Shown here: positions 26,503-33,590 of the stretch, piece by piece
Layout: every line of letters starts with the position of its first letter
Position numbering within the stretch: position 1 is the stretch's first letter
Assembly (NCBI GenBank): GCA_040877415.1
Contig: JBBDNV010000003.1
Span: 1 to 44,168 of the forward strand
Source of the DNA: JBBDNV01 sp040877415
GTDB lineage: Bacteria > Planctomycetota > Planctomycetia > Pirellulales > PALSA-1355
DNA length: 44,168 bases
Direction: 5' to 3'
Made by a program: the position numbers and the translations under genes
Notes under the pieces: generated by a model
Told to the model about the DNA's origin: nothing
Database searches by the model: none
What the model saw: only the letters and a program-made list of their open reading frames with translations

Positions 26503-27156
26503 CTAACCCACCTTGACAAACTCGGCCCGATACACCGCTTCGCCGTGCTGGCGCGTGCGGCGCTCGAAGTGGGTGCGATAGTCGAGATCGTGGTCGGCCG
26601 GTTTTTCTTGCACCGGATGCGGGCCGGAAAGATTCGTGTGAGCCGCGATCGACGCTAGCCCGGTTTGAAAGTATTCTTCCACGTCGGTCCAGAAATGGAG
26701 CGTGCCGCCGGCAACGAGCACGCGCTCGACGTCGCCGAGAAACTGCTCGGCCATCATGCGGCGCTTCTTGTGCCGGGCTTTCCACCAGGGGTCGGGAAAA
26801 TAAACGTGCACCGCACGCACACAATCATCCGCCAGCCACAGACGGAACAGGTCCGCGGCATTGCCGTGAATGATCCTGGCATTCGCCAGTTCGCGCTTCG
26901 CCAGCCGGGCCGCGACATATCGGGCGTACTTGCCCAGGATTTCGATGCCCAGAAAATTGGCCGCCGGGTCGCCGGCCGCGGCGGCGGCCAGAAACAGCCC
27001 CTTGCCGCTGCCGGCCTCGATTTCCAAGGGCGCCCTGCGGCCAAACAGGTCCGCCAGGTCGAGCGGCTGCCCAAGAGCTTCGAGCGTCACGAAGTGCCCC
27101 GACAAATCGAGCGACGGATCGATCCTGCGCAATGCACGCCGGCCCATACGTTTCAC
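26503..27156 (-). CDS. trmB: tRNA (guanine-N7-)-methyltransferase
   Basis: SAM-dependent enzyme methylating G46 of tRNA, 217 residues. The SAM site EIEAGSGKGLFLA (usually EIGFGxG), FLGIEILGKYA, and the family motif VHVYFPDPWWKARHKKRR are visible, as is TDVEEYF near the C-terminus. The frame opens with GTG at 27156, directly adjacent to the rhomboid stop (TGA then GTG); an ATG at 27147 gives the common start MGRRALRRIDP and may be the true one. Last gene of the fabZ-rhomboid-trmB group. Confidence 0.94.
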   Translation of the reverse strand: MKRMGRRALRRIDPSLDLSGHFVTLEALGQPLDLADLFGRRAPLEIEAGSGKGLFLAAAAAGDPAANFLGIEILGKYARYVAARLAKRELANARIIHGNAADLFRLWLADDCVRAVHVYFPDPWWKARHKKRRMMAEQFLGDVERVLVAGGTLHFWTDVEEYFQTGLASIAAHTNLSGPHPVQEKPADHDLDYRTHFERRTRQHGEAVYRAEFVKVG

Positions 27157-27969
27157 TCAACGCTCGTCGTACCCGGTGTGCGAGAAGTATTTTTTGAACT
27201 CGTCCTCTTGGGACGATGGTCGCGGCGGCGGCGTGACAAGCGCCAGAATCGGCATCAGGATGGCCCCGACCGCGAATCCGCCGATGTGGGCCCACACGGC
27301 CACGCCCAAATCCTGCTGAAAAAACGCGCTTAGCAATTGACCGCCGAGCCACACGGCCAGCCACACCAGCGCCGGAATCTCGATGATCGAGATAATGCCG
27401 AAGAACACCAGCGTGCTGACGGTCGCCTTCGGATACGTGACGGCGTACGCGCCGAGAATCGTGGCGACGGCGCCGCTGGCCCCCACCACCGGAATCATGC
27501 TCTCGGGGTCATAGGCCCAGTGGCAGGCCGTGGCCAAAAGTCCGCCGACCAGGTAGAAGAGCAAATACACGACGTGCCCCAGGCGGTCTTCGATGTTGTT
27601 GCCGAAAATCCACAAGAACCACATGTTGCCGGCCAGGTGCATCCAGCCGCCGTGCATGAACATGCTGGTCAGAAGCGAGAGAAGAATGGGCACGGTCGCC
27701 CCCGCGAGCTCGACCGTCTTGACCGGCCGGTGCACGAGCCGGCCGTTTTGCATGACCACTTCCGCCTCGACCGGGACCTTGACTTCCAGTTTCGGGTCCG
27801 AGAGCTGCGCGATCCGCGCCGGTATGAAGCCATGCTCGATCACGAACTGCTGCTGTGCCAACGGCGACAGCGACCCGACCCACAGCATCACCAACGTATT
27901 GATGGCGACCAGCGCGTAGGTCACGTAGGACGTGCGAACCGTGGGATTATGGTCTTTGAGCGGAAGCAT
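27157..27969 (-). CDS. Rhomboid-family intramembrane serine protease
   Basis: Six-helix membrane protease of about 268-270 residues. The catalytic Ser is in VGASGAVATILGAYAV and the His in VWAHIGGFAVG; the L1 region HGGWMHLAGNMWFLWIFG carries the conserved His and Asn. Both dyad residues are present, so it should be active. A loop of about 40 residues between the first helix and the core (VKVPVEAEVVMQNGRLVH) is soluble. The ATG at 27969 gives the natural N-terminus (MLPLKDHNPTVRTSYVTY); a longer Arg-rich N-terminal frame is rejected. Substrates unknown. It lies between fabZ-like and trmB, likely cotranscribed. Confidence 0.92.
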   Translation of the reverse strand: MLPLKDHNPTVRTSYVTYALVAINTLVMLWVGSLSPLAQQQFVIEHGFIPARIAQLSDPKLEVKVPVEAEVVMQNGRLVHRPVKTVELAGATVPILLSLLTSMFMHGGWMHLAGNMWFLWIFGNNIEDRLGHVVYLLFYLVGGLLATACHWAYDPESMIPVVGASGAVATILGAYAVTYPKATVSTLVFFGIISIIEIPALVWLAVWLGGQLLSAFFQQDLGVAVWAHIGGFAVGAILMPILALVTPPPRPSSQEDEFKKYFSHTGYDER

Positions 27970-27988
27970 GGGCTCGCCCCGGGGAGGG

Positions 27989-28513
27989 CTACCTGGACGC
28001 CTTCTCCTCGCCCGTAAGCGCGTCGACCGGCAGCGGAATCCCCTTGATTTTTCCGTCGGCAACCATCACTTGCCGCACGAACGCCTGGAACCGGCTGACA
28101 ATGATCGAGCCCGGCCGAACCCTGATCATCTTGCACACCACCACCAGTCGGTCTCCGACGCGCACCGGATCGCGGAACCGCACGTCCTCCAGGCCCCCAA
28201 AGCCGACCACCTTGGCGTCGCCCAACAGGCTATGCTTGTGGGCGAAGTAACTGCACATTTGGGCGGCCGCCTCGCAGATCAGAACGCCCGGCATCAAGGG
28301 CATGCCCGGCATGTGCCCGCGGACCCAAAACTCCTTGTCGGTAATGTCCTTATAGCCGGCGCAGATCTTGCGGTCGTAGTCGTCGAAGACGATCGCCGTG
28401 AGCTGCTCCATTTCGTACCGCTGCGGATTGACGCGGCGAATCTCGTCCAAGTCGGCGACGACCCGGTTGAAATCGATCTCGGCAAGATCCAACAGCAGCT
28501 CTTTGGAGGACAC
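27989..28513 (-). CDS. FabZ-like 3-hydroxyacyl-ACP dehydratase
   Basis: Hot-dog fold dehydratase of 174 residues. The active-site helix reads RGHMPGMPLMPGVLICEAAAQ, with the catalytic His and Glu present; standard FabZ has GHFPGxPIMPGVLIIEAMAQ, so this is a variant and may serve a distinct acyl substrate. FRDPVRVGDRLVV matches the later family motif. The start is GTG at 28513 with GGAGAG 7 nt upstream. A promoter lies about 55 nt upstream. The rhomboid gene begins 19 nt downstream. FabA/FabZ-type function in fatty acid or lipid A synthesis is likely; which one is open. Confidence 0.85.
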   Translation of the reverse strand: MSSKELLLDLAEIDFNRVVADLDEIRRVNPQRYEMEQLTAIVFDDYDRKICAGYKDITDKEFWVRGHMPGMPLMPGVLICEAAAQMCSYFAHKHSLLGDAKVVGFGGLEDVRFRDPVRVGDRLVVVCKMIRVRPGSIIVSRFQAFVRQVMVADGKIKGIPLPVDALTGEEKASR

Positions 28514-28567
28514 GCGAGAACTCTCCGGGCGAGTCGTCAGTTGTCTGGGTACGTGTTCAAACGGCGT

Positions 28568-28596
28568 ATTTTAGCCCCCCGGCGCCAAGGGGGCAA
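28568..28596 (-). promoter_or_regulatory. Promoter of the fabZ-rhomboid-trmB operon
   Basis: On the minus strand TTGCCC (28596-28591), a 17-nt spacer and TAAAAT (28573-28568). Expected start of transcription is about 48 nt before the GTG of the fabZ-like gene. Confidence 0.6.
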
Positions 28597-28741
28597 CTTC
28601 GGGTGGCCGGGAACTAAACCGGCCAACGCCGGGGCCGAAACGTCCCAGGCCACAAGGCACTTGCGCGCGGGGATTCGTGACTCGAGCACGCGAAGCAGAC
28701 GGGAGTTGATCGGCGAAGCGCAGAAATCGTCACCCATTGCC

Positions 28742-28840
28742 TCAGGTGCGAATGTCTCTCCGCTTCAACCGTCGAGCCTTGCTGCTGGCGGGCCGCTTGC
28801 CGTGGTTGGCTTTCTTTAGCTTTCGTTGGGGCTTGGCCAT
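28742..28840 (-). CDS. Very basic 32-residue microprotein
   Basis: A short gene, ATG at 28840 to TGA at 28742. The protein begins MAKPQRKLKKANHGKRPASS and ends ARRLKRRDIRT: 7 Lys and 7 Arg in 32 residues, one acidic residue, no hydrophobic stretch. A GGAG lies 9 nt before the ATG, and a promoter with a perfect TATAAT lies about 35 nt before it (28875-28903). Composition resembles small ribosomal proteins (such as bTHX) or nucleic-acid binding peptides, but I do not recognise the family. It stands alone between trpD and the fabZ operon. The combination of promoter, ribosome site and biased composition makes a chance frame unlikely. The rest of the 28514-28930 gap holds promoters only. Confidence 0.68.
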   Translation of the reverse strand: MAKPQRKLKKANHGKRPASSKARRLKRRDIRT

Positions 28841-28874
28841 TGCTGAATGCTCCGGAACGAGTGGGAAACGGACA

Positions 28875-28903
28875 ATTATAGGCGGATACCGGCAAGTTGC
28901 CAT
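28875..28903 (-). promoter_or_regulatory. Promoter of the basic microprotein gene
   Basis: On the minus strand ATGGCA (28903-28898; 4 of 6 to TTGACA), a 17-nt spacer and perfect TATAAT (28880-28875). The predicted leader is about 28 nt. Confidence 0.62.
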
Positions 28904-28930
28904 CCCGCCTGCATCGCAAAAACGCTCGAA

Positions 28931-29941
28931 TCACGCGTTGCTCAGTTCCACCAGCCGTTTGAGCAAATCTTTCGCCGCGCCGGTGTCGATGGCCGCGGCG
29001 GCCACTTCCGCGCAGGTCCGCGGAGATTCGGCCCGGCCGGCCGTCCACAGAGCCGCGGCGGCGTTGACGACGACAATGTCGCGCGCCGCTCCGGCGCCGC
29101 CGCCCAGCACGTCGGCGATCATTTTGGCACTTTCTTCCGGACCCCGGACCAAAAGCGATTCGAGGCCCGCGGGCGAGAGTCCAAAATCCGCAGGCGTCCA
29201 ACTGAAATTGCGCATTCCGCCCGCCGTCACTAGGGTGACGCGCGTCGGACCGGCCAGCGTGACTTCGTCCATGCCGTCCTCTCCCTGCACGACCACGGAC
29301 CGCTCGGTACCCAAGAGCAACAAGGATTCGGCCAACAGCGACCGCAATTCGCTCCGCCCCACGCCCACGACCTGGTACGGGGCGCCGGCGGGATTCGAAA
29401 GCGGGCCGAGCAGGTTGAAGATGGTGGGCACGCCCAGCCGCTTGCGCACCTGGGCCACTTGCTTCATCGACGGGTGCAGGAGCGGGGCGAAGCAGAAACA
29501 AATGCCCAGTTGATCCAGGCATTTTTCCACTTGCTCGACGCCGGCGTTGATGTTCACGCCCAGCGCCGCAAGCGCGTCTGCCGAGCCGGTCTTGCTGGTG
29601 ACCGCGCGGTTGCCGTGCTTGGCCACCGGCACGCCGGCGGCGGCGACCACCAGCGCGGCGGCCGTGCTGATGTTGAACGTGCCGGAGCCGTCGCCTCCGG
29701 TGCCGCACGTGTCGACCAGACCGGTGCGCTTCGTGCGGATGGGAGTCATATGGCGGCGCAGCGCCAAAGCCGCGCCGGCCACCTCGTGAGGCGTTTCTCC
29801 CTTGGCGCGCAAGGCGGTCAATAGCACCCCCATTTCGCCTTCCGTGCAGGTCCCCTCGACCACGGCGTCGATGGCGGCCGCCATTTCCTCCATCGACAGG
29901 TCTTGGCCGGCCGCCAGCCGACCCAGTGTCGCCTCAATCAC
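28931..29941 (-). CDS. trpD: Anthranilate phosphoribosyltransferase
   Basis: Second step of tryptophan synthesis: anthranilate plus PRPP to phosphoribosylanthranilate. 336 residues, the normal size. PRPP-binding motif DTCGTGGDGSGTFNIST, then VAKHGNRAVTSKTGSADAL, HPSMKQVAQVRKRLG and TIFNLLGPLSNPA are all canonical. The start is GTG at 29941 and the frame has no better start. A TACAAT-like -10 lies at 29980-29975 on the minus strand with a weak -35. Divergent from the nucleoside hydrolase; no other trp genes are near. Confidence 0.96.
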   Translation of the reverse strand: MIEATLGRLAAGQDLSMEEMAAAIDAVVEGTCTEGEMGVLLTALRAKGETPHEVAGAALALRRHMTPIRTKRTGLVDTCGTGGDGSGTFNISTAAALVVAAAGVPVAKHGNRAVTSKTGSADALAALGVNINAGVEQVEKCLDQLGICFCFAPLLHPSMKQVAQVRKRLGVPTIFNLLGPLSNPAGAPYQVVGVGRSELRSLLAESLLLLGTERSVVVQGEDGMDEVTLAGPTRVTLVTAGGMRNFSWTPADFGLSPAGLESLLVRGPEESAKMIADVLGGGAGAARDIVVVNAAAALWTAGRAESPRTCAEVAAAAIDTGAAKDLLKRLVELSNA

Positions 29942-30090
29942 GTGATGGCCCTCGAGAGTTTGCGCCGCTGCCCGATTGTAACCGGCCAGCGGGTGGAATT
30001 CTCGGGCGCTGGGGGCCAGGCGATGTTAAACCGCAACTGGGTGAGGAATCGCAAAAGCGCTGAATCCGGCCGGGCCAGTGGCCAATACTC

Positions 30091-30119
30091 TTGCTTCGAT
30101 CTGCGCATGCCCCTACAAT
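30091..30119 (+). promoter_or_regulatory. Promoter of the nucleoside hydrolase gene
   Basis: TTGCTT (30091-30096), 17-nt spacer, TACAAT (30114-30119), about 48 nt before the assigned TTG start. Confidence 0.55.
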
Positions 30120-30166
30120 CGCCGCGCAGGCGGAAGGTTGATTGCGGCCCCAAGGGGAGGGAGCCC

Positions 30167-31120
30167 TTGATCACCAGGAAACTGCTTCTGGACGTCGACC
30201 CGGGCATCGATGACGCGCTGGCCCTGTGCATGGCGATGTTCGATCCGCAGGTGGAAGTGGTCGCCGTCACGGCCGTGGGGGGCAACGTGCCTCCCGATCA
30301 GGCCACGCGCAACGTCCAGGCCATCATCGAACAGCTCGATCCGCCGCGTTGGCCACGCATCGGCGAGGCTTCGATGCCCGAGTTAGGACTGCCGGACCGA
30401 AACGTCCGATTGCACGGATCGGACGGGCTGGGAGGCGCGCATTTCGAGATCTCCGAGCTGCAGCATCGCCACCCTTCGGAAAAGGTCATCTGTGACGAGG
30501 TGCGCGCCGCGCCGGGCCAGGTGACGATCGTCGCGCTGGGGCCCTTGACTAACGTCGCCCGGGCCTTTGCCCGCGATCCGACCCTGGGGGAAATAGTCGG
30601 CCAGATCATCATGATGGGGGGCACGCTTCACGGCGTCGGCAACGTGACGCCGGCCGCCGAATTCAACGTCTATTGCGATCCGGAATCGGCCCGTTCGGTC
30701 TTCCGGTCGTCCGCGGCGACCAAGACGCTGGTGCCCATCGACGTCACCAGCCAGGTCACGTTCGGTTACGATTTGTTGGAAAAGCTGCCGCAAGAAACGT
30801 GCCGCGTCGGTCGGTTCGTGCGCAAGGTGCTGCCACACCTGTTTCGCTCTTATCGCCAGGAGCTGGGCATCGAGAGCATCTGCCTTAACGACGCCGTGGC
30901 CCTGGTGGCCGCGCTGCACCCGGAACTGTTCGACGTCGAATTGGCGGCCGCCGACGTGGAACTAGCGGGCGAGCTGACCCGCGGAGCCACCGTCTTCGAT
31001 CGCCGCCGGATCCGCCAGTGGCGCACGAATCTGGCGGTGGCCACGAAGGTCGACGTCGCGTCGGCCGAGGATTGCATTTTGCGCGGCATCGCGGCCGCGG
31101 GCACTGCCAGCCAGGGCTGA
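30167..31120 (+). CDS. Inosine/uridine-preferring nucleoside hydrolase family protein
   Basis: Calcium-dependent N-ribohydrolase of 317 residues that splits nucleosides into base and ribose (IunH/RihA-like). The N-terminal calcium site reads LLLDVDPGIDDALAL (usual DTDPGIDDA). VTAVGGNVPPDQATRNV, the segment VALGPLTNVARAF, IIMMGGTLHGVGNVTPAAEFN and ICLNDAVALVAAL follow in family order. TTG at 30167 is the start: GGGGAGG lies 6 nt upstream and the product has the family length. A much longer frame upstream has no support. The exact base preference cannot be told. Convergent with the HtrA-like gene. Confidence 0.92.
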   Translation: MITRKLLLDVDPGIDDALALCMAMFDPQVEVVAVTAVGGNVPPDQATRNVQAIIEQLDPPRWPRIGEASMPELGLPDRNVRLHGSDGLGGAHFEISELQHRHPSEKVICDEVRAAPGQVTIVALGPLTNVARAFARDPTLGEIVGQIIMMGGTLHGVGNVTPAAEFNVYCDPESARSVFRSSAATKTLVPIDVTSQVTFGYDLLEKLPQETCRVGRFVRKVLPHLFRSYRQELGIESICLNDAVALVAALHPELFDVELAAADVELAGELTRGATVFDRRRIRQWRTNLAVATKVDVASAEDCILRGIAAAGTASQG

Positions 31121-31165
31121 AGCGGTGCGCCGAGCGTGCCCGCCACCTTTGGCGAGATCGACCCG

Positions 31166-32326
31166 CTACGGATTGTCCCCGCTGGGAACCAGCTTGTTGC
31201 CGGCGGCGCTGCCGAGTTTCACGTCGATGCGAAGCTGCTTTTGATCGCGCAGGATCATGAGCGGAACTTCACGGCCCCCTTCGGTCAATCCGACCAGATT
31301 CACCAGGTGATTGTCGTCCTCGACGGCAACGCCGCCGAACTCGAGCACCACGTCGCCGACTTGCAGCTTGGCCGCGGCCGCGGGCGAGTCGGGCGTGACG
31401 CCCGAAATGCGCGTGCCGCGGGGTCGCTTCAACCCCACGCTAATGGCCATGGCCGAGTCGAATTTTCGGTCGAGCTGCACACCCAGAAATGCCCGCGTGA
31501 CGCCGTTGCGCTCGACCAGTTGCCGGGCCACGAAAGCGACCATGTTCGCGGGAATCGAGAATCCGATGCCCTCGTTGGCGCCCGAGTTGCTGGCAATCGC
31601 GGTGTTCATGCCGATCACTTCGCCGCGCAAATTGATCAGCGGTCCGCCGCTGTTGCCGGGGTTGATGGCGGCGTCGGTTTGGAGGAAATCCTGGAACTTG
31701 ACCGTCTCGCTCAGCATCAGGTCGCGGCGCCCCGTGGCGCTGACGATGCCAAAGGTGATCGAATGGCTCAGCCCGAAGGGGCTGCCGACGGCCAGCACAA
31801 AGTCGCCGATTTCCACGAGGTCGCTGTTGCCCAATTTGGCCGGCACCAGCCCCGGCGCGTCGACGGCCATCACGGCCACGTCGGTATCCGGATCGCTCCA
31901 CACGCGCGTGGGCTGAATCCGCCGACCGTCGGCCAGGCGGATCGAAATCTTCTTTACCGCGGCTTCCTTGACGACGTGGCGGTTGGTCAGCACGTAATGG
32001 CGGTCGTTGAGCTTGACGATGTAGCCGCTGCCGGCCTCCTCCACGTGCTGCTTGCGTCCGTATTGCAAGACGGTGGCGTCGATCTTGTCGGCCTCGATGT
32101 GCACGACCGTCGGCCGCACCAGCTTGACGACCATCTTCAGGGCGCTGCTCTGCCGCTCCAACTGCGAGACTTCCTGGCTGAGCGACTCGTACATTTTCGC
32201 CCGCACCGCCTGCATCCGCGCGTCGTCCTCAGCCTCGTTTTGCGCCCGGACGGGCCGGACCGACGCGAGGGCCACAAGCGTTGCCGCCAGAGCGAGCGTT
32301 CGCAGCAAATTCCAACGGCGGTTCAT
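31166..32326 (-). CDS. HtrA/DegP-like serine protease with one PDZ domain
   Basis: Periplasmic trypsin-like protease of 386 residues. A signal peptide (LALAATLVALASVRPVRA) is followed by a helical stretch of about 40 residues, then the protease domain with His in LTNRHVV, Asp in PDTDVAVM and Ser in INPGNSGGPL. One PDZ domain follows at about 275-365 (GTRISGVTPDSPAAAAKLQ). The ATG at 32326 has GGAG 8 nt upstream; the frame continues upstream without support. HtrA proteins handle damaged envelope proteins. A promoter lies 60-90 nt upstream. Confidence 0.93.
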   Translation of the reverse strand: MNRRWNLLRTLALAATLVALASVRPVRAQNEAEDDARMQAVRAKMYESLSQEVSQLERQSSALKMVVKLVRPTVVHIEADKIDATVLQYGRKQHVEEAGSGYIVKLNDRHYVLTNRHVVKEAAVKKISIRLADGRRIQPTRVWSDPDTDVAVMAVDAPGLVPAKLGNSDLVEIGDFVLAVGSPFGLSHSITFGIVSATGRRDLMLSETVKFQDFLQTDAAINPGNSGGPLINLRGEVIGMNTAIASNSGANEGIGFSIPANMVAFVARQLVERNGVTRAFLGVQLDRKFDSAMAISVGLKRPRGTRISGVTPDSPAAAAKLQVGDVVLEFGGVAVEDDNHLVNLVGLTEGGREVPLMILRDQKQLRIDVKLGSAAGNKLVPSGDNP

Positions 32327-32384
32327 CGCAATGGCTCCGGCAACCTGCGGCCCACGCGAGCAGGCAATCGCGCAGCTTACGTTT

Positions 32385-32413
32385 ACCATAGAACCCAGCA
32401 CGCGGCTTGGCAA
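32385..32413 (-). promoter_or_regulatory. Promoter of the HtrA-like gene
   Basis: On the minus strand TTGCCA (32413-32408), 17-nt spacer, TATGGT (32390-32385). Confidence 0.5.
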
Positions 32414-32561
32414 CATCTCTTTGATCGAGGAGGTGCCCCGCGTTCGGTCCCGCCAAAACGAAAGTGCACCGGCGAATCGGCCGGCTCGGCTCACCCGGAG
32501 GTTGCCGCCCGTGCCGCACGTGCGCCAGTGCACGAGGTTGACGTGCGTTTTTGCCACACGC

Positions 32562-33005
32562 TCAGACGTCGATTTCGATGTCGTTGATCGAGGCGTCGTT
32601 GTCGCCGCCCGTGTCGAGCACCCGCCCCCAGTCGGCATCGGCGCCGCCGGCCTTGCCGAAGCGCTCCTGTTCGCGCTGGCAGTCGATGCACAGCGTCGCG
32701 TAGGGCAGGGCATTGAGCCGAGCCATCGGAATCGTGCAGCCACAGGCTTCGCAGACGCCGTATTGCCCGTCTCGCATTCGTTCCAAGGCGTTTTCGATGC
32801 AAGCCAGCTCCCGGCTTTCCACCTCCGCCAGTTGCGAGCTGATCTCATCCTGGGCCGAATCCAGAGCAGCGTCGACGACATCTCCGGCGGCCTGGGCCCG
32901 CAACTCCTTCAGTAGACTCAAGTCGCCCGCCAGCGCCGTACGCAGTGCGTCTCGACGCATAATCAAAATCTGGCGCATGCTCAGAATCGCATCTTTGCGT
33001 GCCAT
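32562..33005 (-). CDS. DksA/TraR-family zinc-finger protein
   Basis: RNA-polymerase-binding regulator-like protein of 147 residues. A helical N-terminal part (about 1-85; ALDSAQDEISSQLAEVESREL and ERMRDGQYGVCEACG in the usual positions) leads to a four-Cys zinc finger CEACGCTIPMARLNALPY...LCIDCQ. The last 30 residues are acidic. True DksA carries two Asp at the coiled-coil tip; I cannot place them safely here, so ppGpp-linked function is not certain. The ATG at 33005 follows AAGGTGAAGG. It is upstream of, and in the same direction as, the HtrA-like gene, which has its own promoter. Confidence 0.9.
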   Translation of the reverse strand: MARKDAILSMRQILIMRRDALRTALAGDLSLLKELRAQAAGDVVDAALDSAQDEISSQLAEVESRELACIENALERMRDGQYGVCEACGCTIPMARLNALPYATLCIDCQREQERFGKAGGADADWGRVLDTGGDNDASINDIEIDV

Positions 33006-33590
33006 TTTCCTTCACCTTCTTTGTCCGGATGTGCTTTGCGGCGGAAGGTTAGGGGCCCCCCTAAAATTGCCGCTGCCAATTTCTCGGTTGACTGCCCTTG
33101 TTGAAACAAAGAAACGTTTCGTTTGGTCGCTCCTTTTGCGCCGCAACCAAACTATAGTACGCACCAAGTTCCTCGGGGGTCACAAAATTCCCGCGACTTT
33201 CGCAGCTCGTCACAACGGGGCCGGGTATTCTTCGGGCCCCAGGTCAAAAGTCAAGTTCCCGCCGGAACTTGCCGCAACCCTATTTCGCCGTCGCCTACCA
33301 GCCGGTCGGTCGAGCCCGCCCGCTGCTGGCGGTTTGCCCCGGCAGTACCAGCGGCTCCGGACCAGGCTTCCCCTTGCCGTCGCGTGCTCCGCCTGTCGCT
33401 AACGGATAATCGACAGAACCGGCATAGATATACAGCCGTTTTTCACAAATCGGCAAAACGGCGCCACGCGGGTTCCGGCGCGCCGGCTGCCCGTGTTTGA
33501 CCCGACGCGCAGAGTGACCTAAACCTCCTCTGGGCGTCCCGCCGCGCCCTGGCGCGCACTTGTGGCTCGTATACGAACCGGGATTGAACC
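33006..33590. other. Long intergenic region between dksA-like and FHA/coiled-coil genes
   Basis: This 585-nt stretch is lower in GC than its surroundings near 33100-33200. It holds a 7-bp hairpin (TTAGGGG at 33049-33055, CCCCTAA at 33058-33064), a perfect palindrome GAAACGTTTC at 33111-33120 and the promoter candidate at 33497. I see no gene in it. Confidence 0.6.
33497..33525 (+). promoter_or_regulatory. Candidate promoter of the FHA/coiled-coil operon
   Basis: TTGACC (33497-33502), 17-nt spacer, TAAACC (33520-33525). The -35 is strong and the -10 weak; start codon is about 65 nt downstream. Confidence 0.4.

Noticed and set aside
28614..29708. Long minus-strand frame across trpD and the microprotein
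   Set aside because: It is a frame-shifted shadow of trpD; its end merely overlaps the microprotein gene in another frame.
32327..32881. N-terminal extension of the HtrA-like protein
   Set aside because: It runs through the promoter and antisense to the DksA-like gene; the signal peptide starts at the ATG 32326.
33111..33120. GAAACGTTTC palindrome as an operator
   Set aside because: A 10-bp palindrome alone in a 585-nt gap is weak, and I could not place promoter boxes around it.
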